This document shows, one piece after another, positions 7,041 to 15,645 of a stretch of DNA of 33,945 bases. The DNA comes from an uncultured Prevotella sp. (GTDB lineage Bacteria > Bacteroidota > Bacteroidia > Bacteroidales > Bacteroidaceae). The DNA lies in NCBI GenBank assembly GCA_900315775.1, contig ONAJ01000032.1, positions 1 through 33,945 of the forward strand, given 5' to 3'. Each line of letters opens with the position of its first letter. Within the stretch, counting starts at the first letter, position 1. Under the pieces are notes generated by a model. The model was not told the DNA's origin, ran no database searches, and saw only the letters and a program-made list of their open reading frames with translations. Position numbers and translations under genes: made by a program.

Positions 7041-7964
7041 ATGAAACAACTGAAGATTTATGTCTTAACATTGATGGTAGCAGTGTTGGCTGCTTCCTGC
7101 GGAACAACGCGTACGGTACCTGTAACAGGACGTAAGCAGAACATTATGGTGGATAACAGTCAGATACTGACATTGAGTTATCAGGAGTACTCGAACTACA
7201 TGAAGACAGCGAAGAAGTCAACCGATGCCGAGAAGACAGCAATGGTGACGAGAGTAGGTCAGCGTCTGGCTTCAGCCGTAGAGACTTACCTGAAACAGAA
7301 CGGATATGCTAACGAGATAGCCGACTATAAGTGGGAGTTCAACCTGACACAGGACCAGCAGGCAAACGCCTTCTGTATGCCTGGCGGAAAGATTGTGGTG
7401 TATGAAGGAATATTCCCTTACACACAGACGGAGGCAGGACTCGCCATAGTACTCGGTCACGAGATAGCCCACGCAGTAGCTATGCACTCTGCGGAGCAGT
7501 ACAGCACACAGCTGAGGCAGCAGTACGGAGCACAGATTCTGGGCGGTGTACTCTCCGCCGCAGGTGCCGGCTCCGCTACAACAGCTATAGCAGGAAATGT
7601 ATATGGTCTCGGTGCTAAGGCGTCGTCGTTGAAGTATTCACGCGACAACGAGAGCGAGGCAGACCACATGGGACTGATCTTCGCAGCTATGGCGGGCTAT
7701 GACCCTAACGAGGCTGTTACCTTCTGGACGAGGATGGCGTCGGGCAACAACGGCAACACCTCTACATTCTGGAGTACTCACCCCAGCGACCAGCAGCGTA
7801 TTGCCGACATAAAGAGAGCCCTTCCGCAGGCACTCCGTTACTATAAACCCGTGCCACAGACGATAGTGATAAAGAGTACGGAGAATACGACACAGACAAA
7901 GAGCACTTCAACGAAGAAGAGCAGTTCGACAGCGAAGAAGAAGTCAACGAAAAAGAAGAAGTAA
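7041..7964 (+). CDS. M48-family zinc metallopeptidase lipoprotein
   Basis: A 307-residue lipoprotein peptidase. The signal ends in the lipobox LAASC with Cys20. The M48 catalytic motif HEIAHAVAMH begins at His140 (zinc ligands His140 and His144, catalytic Glu141), and the third ligand is supplied by the ESEADHMG segment at 204-211. This arrangement is that of LoiP/BepA-like envelope peptidases, which degrade or help assemble outer membrane proteins; the TPR tail of BepA is absent. The last ~25 residues are rich in Lys, Ser and Thr (KSTSTKKSSSTAKKKSTKKKK), probably a disordered basic tail. It has its own consensus promoter and is followed within about 50 bases by a small HExxH protein gene. 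Confidence 0.92.
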   Translation: MKQLKIYVLTLMVAVLAASCGTTRTVPVTGRKQNIMVDNSQILTLSYQEYSNYMKTAKKSTDAEKTAMVTRVGQRLASAVETYLKQNGYANEIADYKWEFNLTQDQQANAFCMPGGKIVVYEGIFPYTQTEAGLAIVLGHEIAHAVAMHSAEQYSTQLRQQYGAQILGGVLSAAGAGSATTAIAGNVYGLGAKASSLKYSRDNESEADHMGLIFAAMAGYDPNEAVTFWTRMASGNNGNTSTFWSTHPSDQQRIADIKRALPQALRYYKPVPQTIVIKSTENTTQTKSTSTKKSSSTAKKKSTKKKK

Positions 7965-8012
7965 GCATTGAACCTGCTGAGTGTTGTACTAAGAGCACCG
8001 CGCCCTTCGTCG

Positions 8013-8420
8013 ATGGTAGTGATGAAGGCGGAATACAGTAAGTGGTGGAGTCGCAGGGGATATATGGCGATAACCCTCTTCGGACACGTCATAACAGGCA
8101 GCAGAGAACTTGCCGACGAGCTGAACGGAGAGATGGGGCCGCTGATGAACCACGAGATGATACACCTGAGGCAGGCGCAGTCGACGGGCAACTCCTGGTG
8201 GCGCTTCTACTTGCTGTACGGATGGTTCTCGCTTGCGGCGCTCCGGTACTGCAGGAAGGTTAAGAATTCGGCATACGTGCTTAACCCCTTCGAGATGGAA
8301 GCATATAAATATATGTACGATATGGACTACCTCAAGAGGAACAACGGGTTGGCAACGGCGTGGCGAGAATACAGAAAGATGACGTTAAGTGAAAGACTGA
8401 AGGTCTTGGGAAAGAAATGA
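8013..8420 (+). CDS. Small protein with an HExxH-like motif, function unknown
   Basis: A protein of about 135 residues with NHEMIHLRQAQ, an HExxH pattern like that of zinc peptidases, followed by a hydrophobic stretch (RFYLLYGWFSLAALRY) that could anchor it in the membrane and by NPFEMEAYKY, where a Glu could serve as a third metal ligand. I do not know a characterised member. The start is uncertain: the frame is open from a TTG at 7968, three bases after the peptidase stop, and I chose the ATG at 8013 because the conserved-looking part begins just after it. The stop overlaps the start of the YigZ-family gene (ATGA), so the three genes probably form one transcript. Confidence 0.75.
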   Translation: MVVMKAEYSKWWSRRGYMAITLFGHVITGSRELADELNGEMGPLMNHEMIHLRQAQSTGNSWWRFYLLYGWFSLAALRYCRKVKNSAYVLNPFEMEAYKYMYDMDYLKRNNGLATAWREYRKMTLSERLKVLGKK

Positions 8421-9001
8421 CCGACGAATATAAAACCATAACGAAGACCGTTGGCGAAGGATACTACACCGAGAAACGCAGTAAGTTCCTTGCCTTTGCC
8501 CACCACGTCACAAATGTTGACGAGGTGAAAGAGGTTGTTGCGGAGTACAGAAAGAAGTACTACGATGCGCGCCACGTCTGTTATGCTTATATGCTCGGTG
8601 CCGAGAGGACAGAGTTTCGTGCCAACGACGACGGTGAACCCAGTTCTACTGCGGGGAAGCCGATATTAGGACAGATAAACAGCAACGAGCTGACAGACAT
8701 ACTCATCGTGGTGGTGAGATACTACGGAGGAGTGAACCTTGGAACAAGCGGACTCATAGTAGCTTACCGTGAGGCGGCAGCAGACGCGATAGCCCACGCC
8801 ACCATTGAGCAGCGCCAGGTAGAGGAGGAGGTGGTGTATGACTTCCCATACGTCATGATGAACCAGGTGATGAAGGTGGTGAAAGATATGAATCCAAGAA
8901 TAATAGCCCAGATGTATGACAACACGTGTCAGATACGTCTGGGCATTCGTAAGTCGTTAGCCGAGCAGTTGCGCTCGCGATTGGAGAAGCTTAGTTTTTA
9001 A
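8417..9001 (+). CDS. yigZ: YigZ/IMPACT-family protein
   Basis: A 194-residue protein of the UPF0029/IMPACT family. The signature RANDDGEPSSTAGKPIL and the following VVVRYYGGVNLGTSGLIVAY are clear, and the first ~125 residues match the conserved N-terminal domain; the rest would be the small ferredoxin-like C-terminal domain. Members bind nucleic acid or protein partners, and the eukaryotic relative regulates GCN2, but the bacterial role is not settled. The ATG at 8417 overlaps the preceding stop by four bases. The 3' end overlaps the convergent DUF4890 gene by 11 bases. Confidence 0.93.
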   Translation: MTDEYKTITKTVGEGYYTEKRSKFLAFAHHVTNVDEVKEVVAEYRKKYYDARHVCYAYMLGAERTEFRANDDGEPSSTAGKPILGQINSNELTDILIVVVRYYGGVNLGTSGLIVAYREAAADAIAHATIEQRQVEEEVVYDFPYVMMNQVMKVVKDMNPRIIAQMYDNTCQIRLGIRKSLAEQLRSRLEKLSF

Positions 9002-9425
9002 ATTCTGGCTTGCCTTGCATGCGCATATCGTGCTTCTCGCGCATCTTCTCCCTGTTCTCCTTATAGAGTTTGAACTGTTTCTTTGTGAGGATGTCTTTCA
9101 GCTCCTTGTCATACTTAGCGCGCAACTCCTTGTGCTGTGCCATCCTTTTCTGTGGGTCTGCTTCGGGACGCATATCCGGACGCATCTTCGGACGGAGACT
9201 GTCGTTCTTTACGTGTGGACGGTGAGGACGGTTCTTCATTTGTAGCTCAGGATATTTAGCGTTGAGTTCACGAACCTTTGTCATCTGTTCCGGGGTGAGG
9301 TCCAACTCGCGTGCCATCTTTGCCACGGGGTCCTTGTGCTTCTTAGGCATCTTCTTAAACTCACCTTGTGCCATAGCGCCTGTCATACAGAACATGGCTG
9401 CCATAATCATAATTAACTTCTTCAT
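8991..9425 (-). CDS. DUF4890-like secreted protein (Spy/CpxP-like)
   Basis: A 144-residue exported protein. A signal peptide (MKKLIMIMAAMFCMTGAMAQ, cleavage after Ala-Gln near residue 20) precedes a highly charged mature chain rich in Lys, Arg, Met and His. Two helical LTxEQ-type segments, LDLTPEQMTKVRELNAKY and LTKKQFKLYKENREKM, resemble the LTXXQ motifs of Spy/CpxP periplasmic chaperones, and DUF4890 is the Bacteroidetes family with this look. It may buffer unfolded envelope proteins or metals; that is inference. It follows the DUF3298 lipoprotein gene after 65 bases and may be the last gene of the yidC run. Its end overlaps the yigZ end by 11 bases. Confidence 0.8.
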   Translation of the reverse strand: MKKLIMIMAAMFCMTGAMAQGEFKKMPKKHKDPVAKMARELDLTPEQMTKVRELNAKYPELQMKNRPHRPHVKNDSLRPKMRPDMRPEADPQKRMAQHKELRAKYDKELKDILTKKQFKLYKENREKMREKHDMRMQGKPEFKN

Positions 9426-9490
9426 AACTTTCTTCTTTTTTGGGGTTAATACAATTCTTTGACCTTGAAGAAAGCGAGAGGTTTAATCCG

Positions 9491-10309
9491 TTAAGGTTTT
9501 TTCAAAAAACTACTGATTTTTTCATACGGCACGATGAACGACGGCAGACCGGCGGCATAGGCTGCTATCTCGTACTGCTGGTAGGTGAACACCATACCTC
9601 GGGGAGTGAGGTAGGGGGCAAACTGTGGACGAGGGATGTTGTTGATGTCGTCAACGCTGATGAGAATATCTTTAAGGTCGGCATCGGTCATTCCCTTGTC
9701 GTATTCTCCGAAGTAGTCGTAAAGTCCGTCCTTCAGGATTTTCTGGAATGCCTTTGACGACGTGTTCTTAAAGCTGCTCCAGTCAAGACGGCGAGCATCA
9801 GACTTATAGAACGTTGTGCCCGTAATGACATAGCCTCCGTGAGCGCCTCCCTGATACTCTTCGTATGTGACGGTATAGGTGACGTAATCCTCCGTTTCTG
9901 TCTCCACCTTTACATTATAATTATAATAATAGGTGGGAGTCTCTGCCCCCATGAACTCCAACTGCTCTTCGCGGTTAGGGAGCATGAGTTCCCTGCCTTT
10001 CTCTACGGCAGCGTTGAGGAGTTTCTTCTTGTCCTTAGCATCCTTGCGGGCAACGTGGAGTTCGTCGGCTATGAAGTTGAGTAGAGTGTCAACAAGTTCG
10101 TGAGGACCACCGGTAGGGTAGTCCACACGAATTGATATTTCAAGAGCTGTATCTTTCTTCTCTATTGATATGGAGTCGTAGGTGAAAGGCGCCAGCTGCT
10201 GAGAGTCAACACCAAGGGTGTCGGCATCGCTGCCGGCAGCATTCTTGCCGCCATTACACGACATGATAGCGGCACATACTATCGCAAGTATCAATAAAGT
10301 TTTTCTCAT
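9491..10309 (-). CDS. DUF3298-containing lipoprotein
   Basis: A 272-residue lipoprotein with the lipobox ending IMSC (Cys18) and a low-complexity linker after it. The C-terminal part shows the DUF3298/RsiV-like pattern: EEYQGGAHGGYVITGTTF in the middle, a lysine-containing FKNTSSKAFQKILKDGLYDYF helix, and the characteristic terminal motif VFTYQQYEIAAYAAGLPSFIVPY. Relatives include RsiV, an anti-sigma factor that binds lysozyme, but this protein lacks an anti-sigma part and a transmembrane helix, so only the extracytoplasmic fold is shared. Its ATG overlaps the stop of the MFS transporter gene by four bases, which implies coupled translation. Confidence 0.85.
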   Translation of the reverse strand: MRKTLLILAIVCAAIMSCNGGKNAAGSDADTLGVDSQQLAPFTYDSISIEKKDTALEISIRVDYPTGGPHELVDTLLNFIADELHVARKDAKDKKKLLNAAVEKGRELMLPNREEQLEFMGAETPTYYYNYNVKVETETEDYVTYTVTYEEYQGGAHGGYVITGTTFYKSDARRLDWSSFKNTSSKAFQKILKDGLYDYFGEYDKGMTDADLKDILISVDDINNIPRPQFAPYLTPRGMVFTYQQYEIAAYAAGLPSFIVPYEKISSFLKKP

Positions 10310-11925
10310 ACGATGTTAGGTTTCTCGAGTCCGATACCCTTCTTCTTGTCAACAACCTTGAGGACGAGTCCCAGGATGAGGGCTGCCACACCAAGACTTG
10401 CCAGCATTACCAGCGGTGCTGTGTAGTCGAGTTCTGTAGCGCTGGCTCCTTCGGGGTTGGTCTTGTCGAGGACCTTACCGATGAGCAGTGGGAAGAGCCA
10501 CAGACCGATATTCTGAATCCAGAATATCAGAGCGTATGCAGAACCGATAACCTTAGCATCGACGAGCTTGGGCACTGAAGGCCACAGCGATGCAGGAACG
10601 AGTGAGAACGATGCTCCAAGTACAAGAATTGTGGCATAGGCAATGACGATACCTCCAACAGCGCTCTCCTTGAACAGAGGGAGAATGAAGGCGAAGGTAA
10701 GGTGACAGCCGATGAGGAGCAGCGAACCCAGTACTAGCATTGATACTGCTTTTCCGTGGTGGTCAAGATAAGAACCAAGGATTGGTGTTATGAGCACTGC
10801 AAGAAGTGGGAATACTGCAAAGATACTCTCTGCTGTCTGACGCATGTAACCCATATAACAGTAAGTCACGAGGGCAACGACAGATATGAGGAGCAGGGAA
10901 TATTTTGTTGCGGCACGCTTCTGGAAGTTTGATGCGAAACCTGCGGCAGCAACGACGAGCATGATGGCATACTGAGCTATTGTTACTGAAGAGCTTGCCC
11001 AGAAAGAACCCTCGTCGGGTGCTACCAAGGAGAGGTTACACTGAAGCATGTTTACTGCGTACTTCTGGAATGGGAAGATGGCGCTGTAGTAAAGCACACA
11101 AAGCAGGGCAACAATCCAGAAACCGCTGTCGGTAAGAATCTTGCCGATATCAGAAATCTTGAAGGGATCGTCCTTCTCTTCTGCTTCGCCAGTCTGGGCG
11201 TCAAGTTCGCGGTCCATGAAGAAGTAAACGATAGTCATTATGAGGGCAATGCACATAAGTACAACACCAAAGGCTACAGAACGACTTACGCTAACCTCAC
11301 CGCCAAGACGTGCAAAGAAGGGTGAGAAGATCATACATGTGGCAACGCCAAGACGCGCTAACGCCATCTCGGAACCCATAGCGAGAGCCATCTCACGACC
11401 CTTGAACCACTTGACGATACCGCGTGAAACGGTGATACCAGCCATCTCGCAGCCGCAACCGAAAATCATGAAGCCGCAGGCAGCAAATTTCGCTGAGGCA
11501 GGCATTCCCTCGTAGAAAGGACTAACGCCTAATTCGTCGAATAGAGGTATGTAGTTAAGGTTGTCGGTGAACCACGCAGCCAGTCCGCTACCAGTGAAAC
11601 TCTCACTCACGGCGTACCACTTCACGCATGCACCGATGAGCATTACTGCTGCGGAAAGGACGGCAGTGAAGCGTACTCCCATCTTGTCGAGAATGATTCC
11701 GGCAAAGATAAGGAAGAATGCGAATACGTTGAGGAATACCTCAGAGCCTTGCATAGTACCGAATGCGGTAGAGTCCCATCCGCGGGTTTCCTGCATGAGG
11801 TCCTTGATGGGTGAAAGGATGTCCATAAAGATATATGAACAGAACATGGCGAGTGCCAGTAGCAACAGGGCTGTCCAACGCATGGCAGCGCTGTCGCGAA
11901 GTGTCTTCTTGATTTCTTGTGTCAT
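10306..11925 (-). CDS. Major facilitator superfamily transporter
   Basis: A 539-residue inner membrane transporter with about twelve hydrophobic segments and a charged loop (GEAEEKDDPF) near the middle. The loop between helices 2 and 3 carries LDKMGVRF, a form of the MFS motif A. The N-terminal part (MRWTALLLLALAMFCSYIF, then FLNVFAFFLIFAGIILDKMG) resembles by eye the MFSD1 group, whose mammalian member exports dipeptides from lysosomes; this likeness is weak and untested. The gene lies 57 bases downstream of the DPP5-like dipeptidyl peptidase and is coupled to the DUF3298 lipoprotein gene by an ATGA overlap. The context would fit uptake of peptidase products, but other substrates are possible. 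Confidence 0.88.
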   Translation of the reverse strand: MTQEIKKTLRDSAAMRWTALLLLALAMFCSYIFMDILSPIKDLMQETRGWDSTAFGTMQGSEVFLNVFAFFLIFAGIILDKMGVRFTAVLSAAVMLIGACVKWYAVSESFTGSGLAAWFTDNLNYIPLFDELGVSPFYEGMPASAKFAACGFMIFGCGCEMAGITVSRGIVKWFKGREMALAMGSEMALARLGVATCMIFSPFFARLGGEVSVSRSVAFGVVLMCIALIMTIVYFFMDRELDAQTGEAEEKDDPFKISDIGKILTDSGFWIVALLCVLYYSAIFPFQKYAVNMLQCNLSLVAPDEGSFWASSSVTIAQYAIMLVVAAAGFASNFQKRAATKYSLLLISVVALVTYCYMGYMRQTAESIFAVFPLLAVLITPILGSYLDHHGKAVSMLVLGSLLLIGCHLTFAFILPLFKESAVGGIVIAYATILVLGASFSLVPASLWPSVPKLVDAKVIGSAYALIFWIQNIGLWLFPLLIGKVLDKTNPEGASATELDYTAPLVMLASLGVAALILGLVLKVVDKKKGIGLEKPNIV

Positions 11926-11941
11926 TTTTTTTTTAATGTTT

Positions 11942-11981
11942 CGTTATGACGTTATATCGTTATATCGTTATTACGTTATTT
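11942..11981. repeat. Octamer tandem repeat CGTTATNN, five units
   Basis: Five consecutive 8-bp units, CGTTATGA, CGTTATAT, CGTTATAT, CGTTATTA and CGTTATTT, fill almost the whole 57-base gap between the DPP5-like gene and the MFS gene. The number of units could vary by slippage and would alter the intercistronic spacing. Two units of the same kind occur at 239-254 on the minus strand. Confidence 0.85.
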
Positions 11982-11982
11982 T

Positions 11983-14157
11983 TTATTTTAGCCAGCGGTC
12001 GAGCCAGTTGAAGTAGGTGCGCTGCCAGAGGATGCCGTTCTGTGGTTTCAATACCCAGTGGTTCTCGTCGGGGAAGATGAGAAGCTGTGCCTCGATGCCC
12101 TTCATGCGTGCTGCATTGAAGGCCGACATTCCCTGTGTGGCGTTGATGCGGTAGTCCTTCTCTCCGTGGATGCAGAGTATAGGGGTGTCCCACTTGTCGA
12201 TGAAACGATGTGGAGAGTTCTCGTAGGTCTTACGTGCATTGTCTGTCTGGTCCTTGTTCCAGTAAGCGTCGTCGTATTCCCAGTTGGAGAACCAGTTCTC
12301 CTCGGTCTCGGTGTACATTGCTTCGAGGTTGAAAGCACCGTCATGAGCTATGAAACACTTGAAGCGCTTGTCGTGATGACCTGCGAGATAGTACACGCTG
12401 AAGCCACCGAACGAAGCACCTACGGCACCTAAACGGTCCTTGTCAACATAGGGAAGAGTATTTGCGGCATCGTCGATAGCTGCGAGGTAGTCCCTCATAC
12501 ACTGTCCTGTCCAGTCGCCGGAAATCTCTTCGAGCCACTCCTGACCGAAACCTGGGAGACCGCGACGGTTTGGTGCTACGATGATGTAACCCTGAGAAGC
12601 CATGATGAAGAAGTTCCAACGGTAGCTCCAGAACTGGCTTACGGGACTCTGTGGACCGCCTTCGCAGAAGAGCAGGGTGGGGTACTTCTTGTTCTCGTCG
12701 AAGTTCGGCGGAAGAATAATCCATGTGAGCATCTGCTTGCCGTCGGACGTCTTTACCCAGCGCTGCTGCACTTTTGGTTTGTCTAACTGTTCAAGGATGT
12801 GCTTGTTCTCGTGAGTTATCTGTGTTGCTGTAGTCTTCTCGACATTCTTAAAGTTCGGTGTTACGACGTAGAGGTCTGCCGGTTCGGTATAGCTATGACG
12901 CTCCATGAGGAGTTGTTTGTCGTTGAGAATCTGTACGGAACCGAAGTCGTGCCACGTATCGGTAAGCTGTTTTACCTCACCTTTCCAGTTTACGGCATAG
13001 AGATTTTCCGTACCGTGCCATACACCTATATAATATATAACAGCATCCTTCTGGTTGTTGCTCCAGCAGAAGTCGTCGACGTTAGAGTCGAAAGACTCTG
13101 TAAGGTAGCTCTTCTTGCCTGTCTGCAGGTCGTAGCAGCAGAGACGCAGGCGGTCTGCCTCGTAGCCGTTGCGCTCCATAGAGAGCCATGCTACGTACTT
13201 GCCATCGGGTGAGAACTTGGGGTTCTGGTCGTAGCCGACGTTGTTCTTCAGGTTCTCGGGAGCGTTGACAGCCTGGTACTTCATAGTCTTTGTAGCCTCG
13301 ATTGCCGGCTCTTTGTAGTCAGCAGGCTTACAAAGGTTCTTTGTTGTTCCGTTCTCCGTGTCGTAGAGGAAGATGTCGGAGTCGGTGGAGATGCTGTATT
13401 CGCGTCCTGTCTTGGTGCGACATGTGTAGGCGATGAAGCGAGAGTCGGTGCTCCAGTCCAGCTGTTCCATACCTCCGAAGGGTTCCATAGGACATTCAAA
13501 GGGCTGACCCTCGAGGATGTCCTTGCCGGTGGGAGCGATGGCTGAGCCATCGTCTACGGAGAAGACGAAGGGGTGTTGGATGGTTTCTACATAGTGATCC
13601 CAGTGGCGATACATCAGGTCGGTAACGAGTCGTCCGGTAGCCTTTGGCAGGTCCTCGGGGTTCTTCTGTATGATGTCGTTGAAGGGAATGCTCTTTAAGA
13701 TGATTACCTTTTTCTTGTCGGGTGAGAACTTAAATCCCTCAACACTGCCGTCGGTATTGCTGAGCTGTTTGCGTTCGCTACCGTCGAGTTTCATTTGCCA
13801 AATCTCTCCACCGGTAGTGAAAGCTATTGTCTCATTGTCGAGCCATGTTGGGTCAGTCTCGTTCTTTGCACTCGTGGTAAGCTGGCGTTTGTTCTTGCCG
13901 TTAGCGTCGATGACGCATATTACCTGATGGCTCTTGTTAGCCTTAACGCTATAGTAGCCCACCTGATAAACAATATGTTTGCCGTCGGGAGAGGCTGCGT
14001 GACCGCCTATGCGTCCCATTGCCCACAGGGCTTCGGGAGTCATGCGCCTATTCTCAACCTTAATATTCTGTTTACCTATGTTCACTTCGTTCTGTGCTTT
14101 TGTGCTGCCTGTGCATAGTGTGAGCCCCAGGACAACCAATGTTAGTAGTTTATTCAT
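11983..14157 (-). CDS. S9-family peptidase, DPP5-like dipeptidyl peptidase
   Basis: A 724-residue exported serine peptidase. A signal peptide (MNKLLTLVVLGLTLCTGSTKAQ) leads to a beta-propeller domain (about 45-450) with repeated SPDGK-type blades, followed by an alpha/beta-hydrolase domain. The catalytic triad is visible: Ser582 in GASFGG, Asp668 in HGEKDYRI and His700 in PDENHW. Length and domain order match DPP5 of Porphyromonas gingivalis (684 residues), which removes dipeptides with a hydrophobic or Ala residue before the cut, in the periplasm. The 3' end of the DUF1846 gene overlaps its start by eight bases. An MFS transporter follows after the octamer repeat. Confidence is high for the family; the exact specificity is inferred. 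Confidence 0.92.
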   Translation of the reverse strand: MNKLLTLVVLGLTLCTGSTKAQNEVNIGKQNIKVENRRMTPEALWAMGRIGGHAASPDGKHIVYQVGYYSVKANKSHQVICVIDANGKNKRQLTTSAKNETDPTWLDNETIAFTTGGEIWQMKLDGSERKQLSNTDGSVEGFKFSPDKKKVIILKSIPFNDIIQKNPEDLPKATGRLVTDLMYRHWDHYVETIQHPFVFSVDDGSAIAPTGKDILEGQPFECPMEPFGGMEQLDWSTDSRFIAYTCRTKTGREYSISTDSDIFLYDTENGTTKNLCKPADYKEPAIEATKTMKYQAVNAPENLKNNVGYDQNPKFSPDGKYVAWLSMERNGYEADRLRLCCYDLQTGKKSYLTESFDSNVDDFCWSNNQKDAVIYYIGVWHGTENLYAVNWKGEVKQLTDTWHDFGSVQILNDKQLLMERHSYTEPADLYVVTPNFKNVEKTTATQITHENKHILEQLDKPKVQQRWVKTSDGKQMLTWIILPPNFDENKKYPTLLFCEGGPQSPVSQFWSYRWNFFIMASQGYIIVAPNRRGLPGFGQEWLEEISGDWTGQCMRDYLAAIDDAANTLPYVDKDRLGAVGASFGGFSVYYLAGHHDKRFKCFIAHDGAFNLEAMYTETEENWFSNWEYDDAYWNKDQTDNARKTYENSPHRFIDKWDTPILCIHGEKDYRINATQGMSAFNAARMKGIEAQLLIFPDENHWVLKPQNGILWQRTYFNWLDRWLK

Positions 14158-15634
14158 ATACTTCTTGCTTTTTATTCTTCCTTACGGGGTCGCATGTCAG
14201 TCCGCAACCTAACTTCTTGAAAATCTTACGGTCCACTTCGGAGAGCATCACCGTAGAGTGTACCTGACAACCATAGAGTAATGGCAGTTTCTCGAGAGCT
14301 CTGCGACACAACTCGTCGTCTTTCGACAGTACGCTAAGTGCTACGAGCACTTCGTCGGTATGCAGACGAGGATTCTTGCCGCCGAGATATTCTATCTTCG
14401 TTTTCTGGATAGGTTCTATCATCGACTGCGGAATGAGTTTTACCTTATGGTCGATGCCCGCAAGATGTTTTGTGGCATTAAGCAACAGTGCGGCAGAGCA
14501 TCCTAAGAGTGGAGAACTCTTTGCTGTTATTATGGAGCCGTCAGAAAGTTCCATAGCTGCAGCAGTATGTCCGCTGAGCTCTCTCTTCGCATCGGCAGCG
14601 ACGGTAACACGACGGTATGCCGTTGTTATCTTAGCCTGGTTGAAGAGGAGCAGTATCTTGTTAATCTCATTCTCGTTGTCTGCACCCTCGGCCATTTTGT
14701 TTGTTGCATCGTAGTAACGACGTATTATCTCGTCACGACTGGCATTGCAACACACCTCATCGTCAGAGATGCAGAATCCCACCATGTTTACACCCATATC
14801 TGTTGGTGACTTATAGGGATTCTCTCCGTAGATGCCTTCAAAGAGTGCGTTGAGAACGGGGAATATCTCAATGTCGCGGTTGTAGTTTACCGCAATCTTG
14901 TCGTATGCCTCAAGATGGAAAGGGTCAATCATGTTAACATCGTTGAGGTCGGCAGTAGCAGCCTCGTATGCTATGTTTACAGGATGTTTCAGGGGCAGGT
15001 TCCATACGGGGAACGTCTCAAACTTAGCGTATCCGGCACGTATGCCGCGCTTGTTCTCGTTGTACAGCTGTGACAGACATACCGCCATCTTTCCGCTTCC
15101 AGGACCAGGTGCTGTGATGATGACCAACTCCCGTGATGTCTCCACATAGTCGTTCTTTCCAAAGCCTTCGTCGGAAGCTATCAGCTCAACGTTGTGAGGG
15201 TAGCCGTCGATGAGGTAGTGAACATACGACTTTATGCCCATACGTTCAAGACGGTGACGGAACTGGTCGGCAGCGTGCTGACCATTATAGTGGGTGATAA
15301 CGACAGAGCCTACCATGAAGTCACGACTTTGGAACTCGTCACGAAGACGTAACACGTCCTCGTCATAGGTGATGCCTAAGTCTGCACGTACCTTGTTCTT
15401 TTCGATGTCTTCCGCGCTGACGACGATGACAATCTCCATTTGGTCGCGTAGCTGTGCAAACATCCTCAACTTTGAGTCAGGTTTAAAACCAGGCAGTACG
15501 CGCGATGCATGATGGTCGTCAAACAGTTTTCCACCAAGTTCCAGGTACAACTTACCGTCGAACTTCGCTATTCTTTCTTTAATGTGCTCCGACTGTATCT
15601 TAAGATACTTCTCGTTATCAAAACCAATCTTCAT
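14150..15634 (-). CDS. DUF1846 domain protein
   Basis: A 494-residue cytoplasmic protein that matches the DUF1846 family over its full length, starting with KIGFDNEKYLKIQSEHIKER and LELGGKLFDDHHASRVLPGF. Structures are known for the family but no function is established to my knowledge. A glycine-rich segment, TAPGPGSGKMAVCLSQLY at 174-191, resembles a nucleotide-binding P-loop with Met in place of the usual Ser/Thr. The gene starts 11 bases after yidC and overlaps the DPP5-like gene by eight bases, so it is in the same transcript as both. Base composition does not set it apart from its neighbours. Confidence 0.92.
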   Translation of the reverse strand: MKIGFDNEKYLKIQSEHIKERIAKFDGKLYLELGGKLFDDHHASRVLPGFKPDSKLRMFAQLRDQMEIVIVVSAEDIEKNKVRADLGITYDEDVLRLRDEFQSRDFMVGSVVITHYNGQHAADQFRHRLERMGIKSYVHYLIDGYPHNVELIASDEGFGKNDYVETSRELVIITAPGPGSGKMAVCLSQLYNENKRGIRAGYAKFETFPVWNLPLKHPVNIAYEAATADLNDVNMIDPFHLEAYDKIAVNYNRDIEIFPVLNALFEGIYGENPYKSPTDMGVNMVGFCISDDEVCCNASRDEIIRRYYDATNKMAEGADNENEINKILLLFNQAKITTAYRRVTVAADAKRELSGHTAAAMELSDGSIITAKSSPLLGCSAALLLNATKHLAGIDHKVKLIPQSMIEPIQKTKIEYLGGKNPRLHTDEVLVALSVLSKDDELCRRALEKLPLLYGCQVHSTVMLSEVDRKIFKKLGCGLTCDPVRKNKKQEVYE

Positions 15635-15645
15635 ATCTTTTTCTT

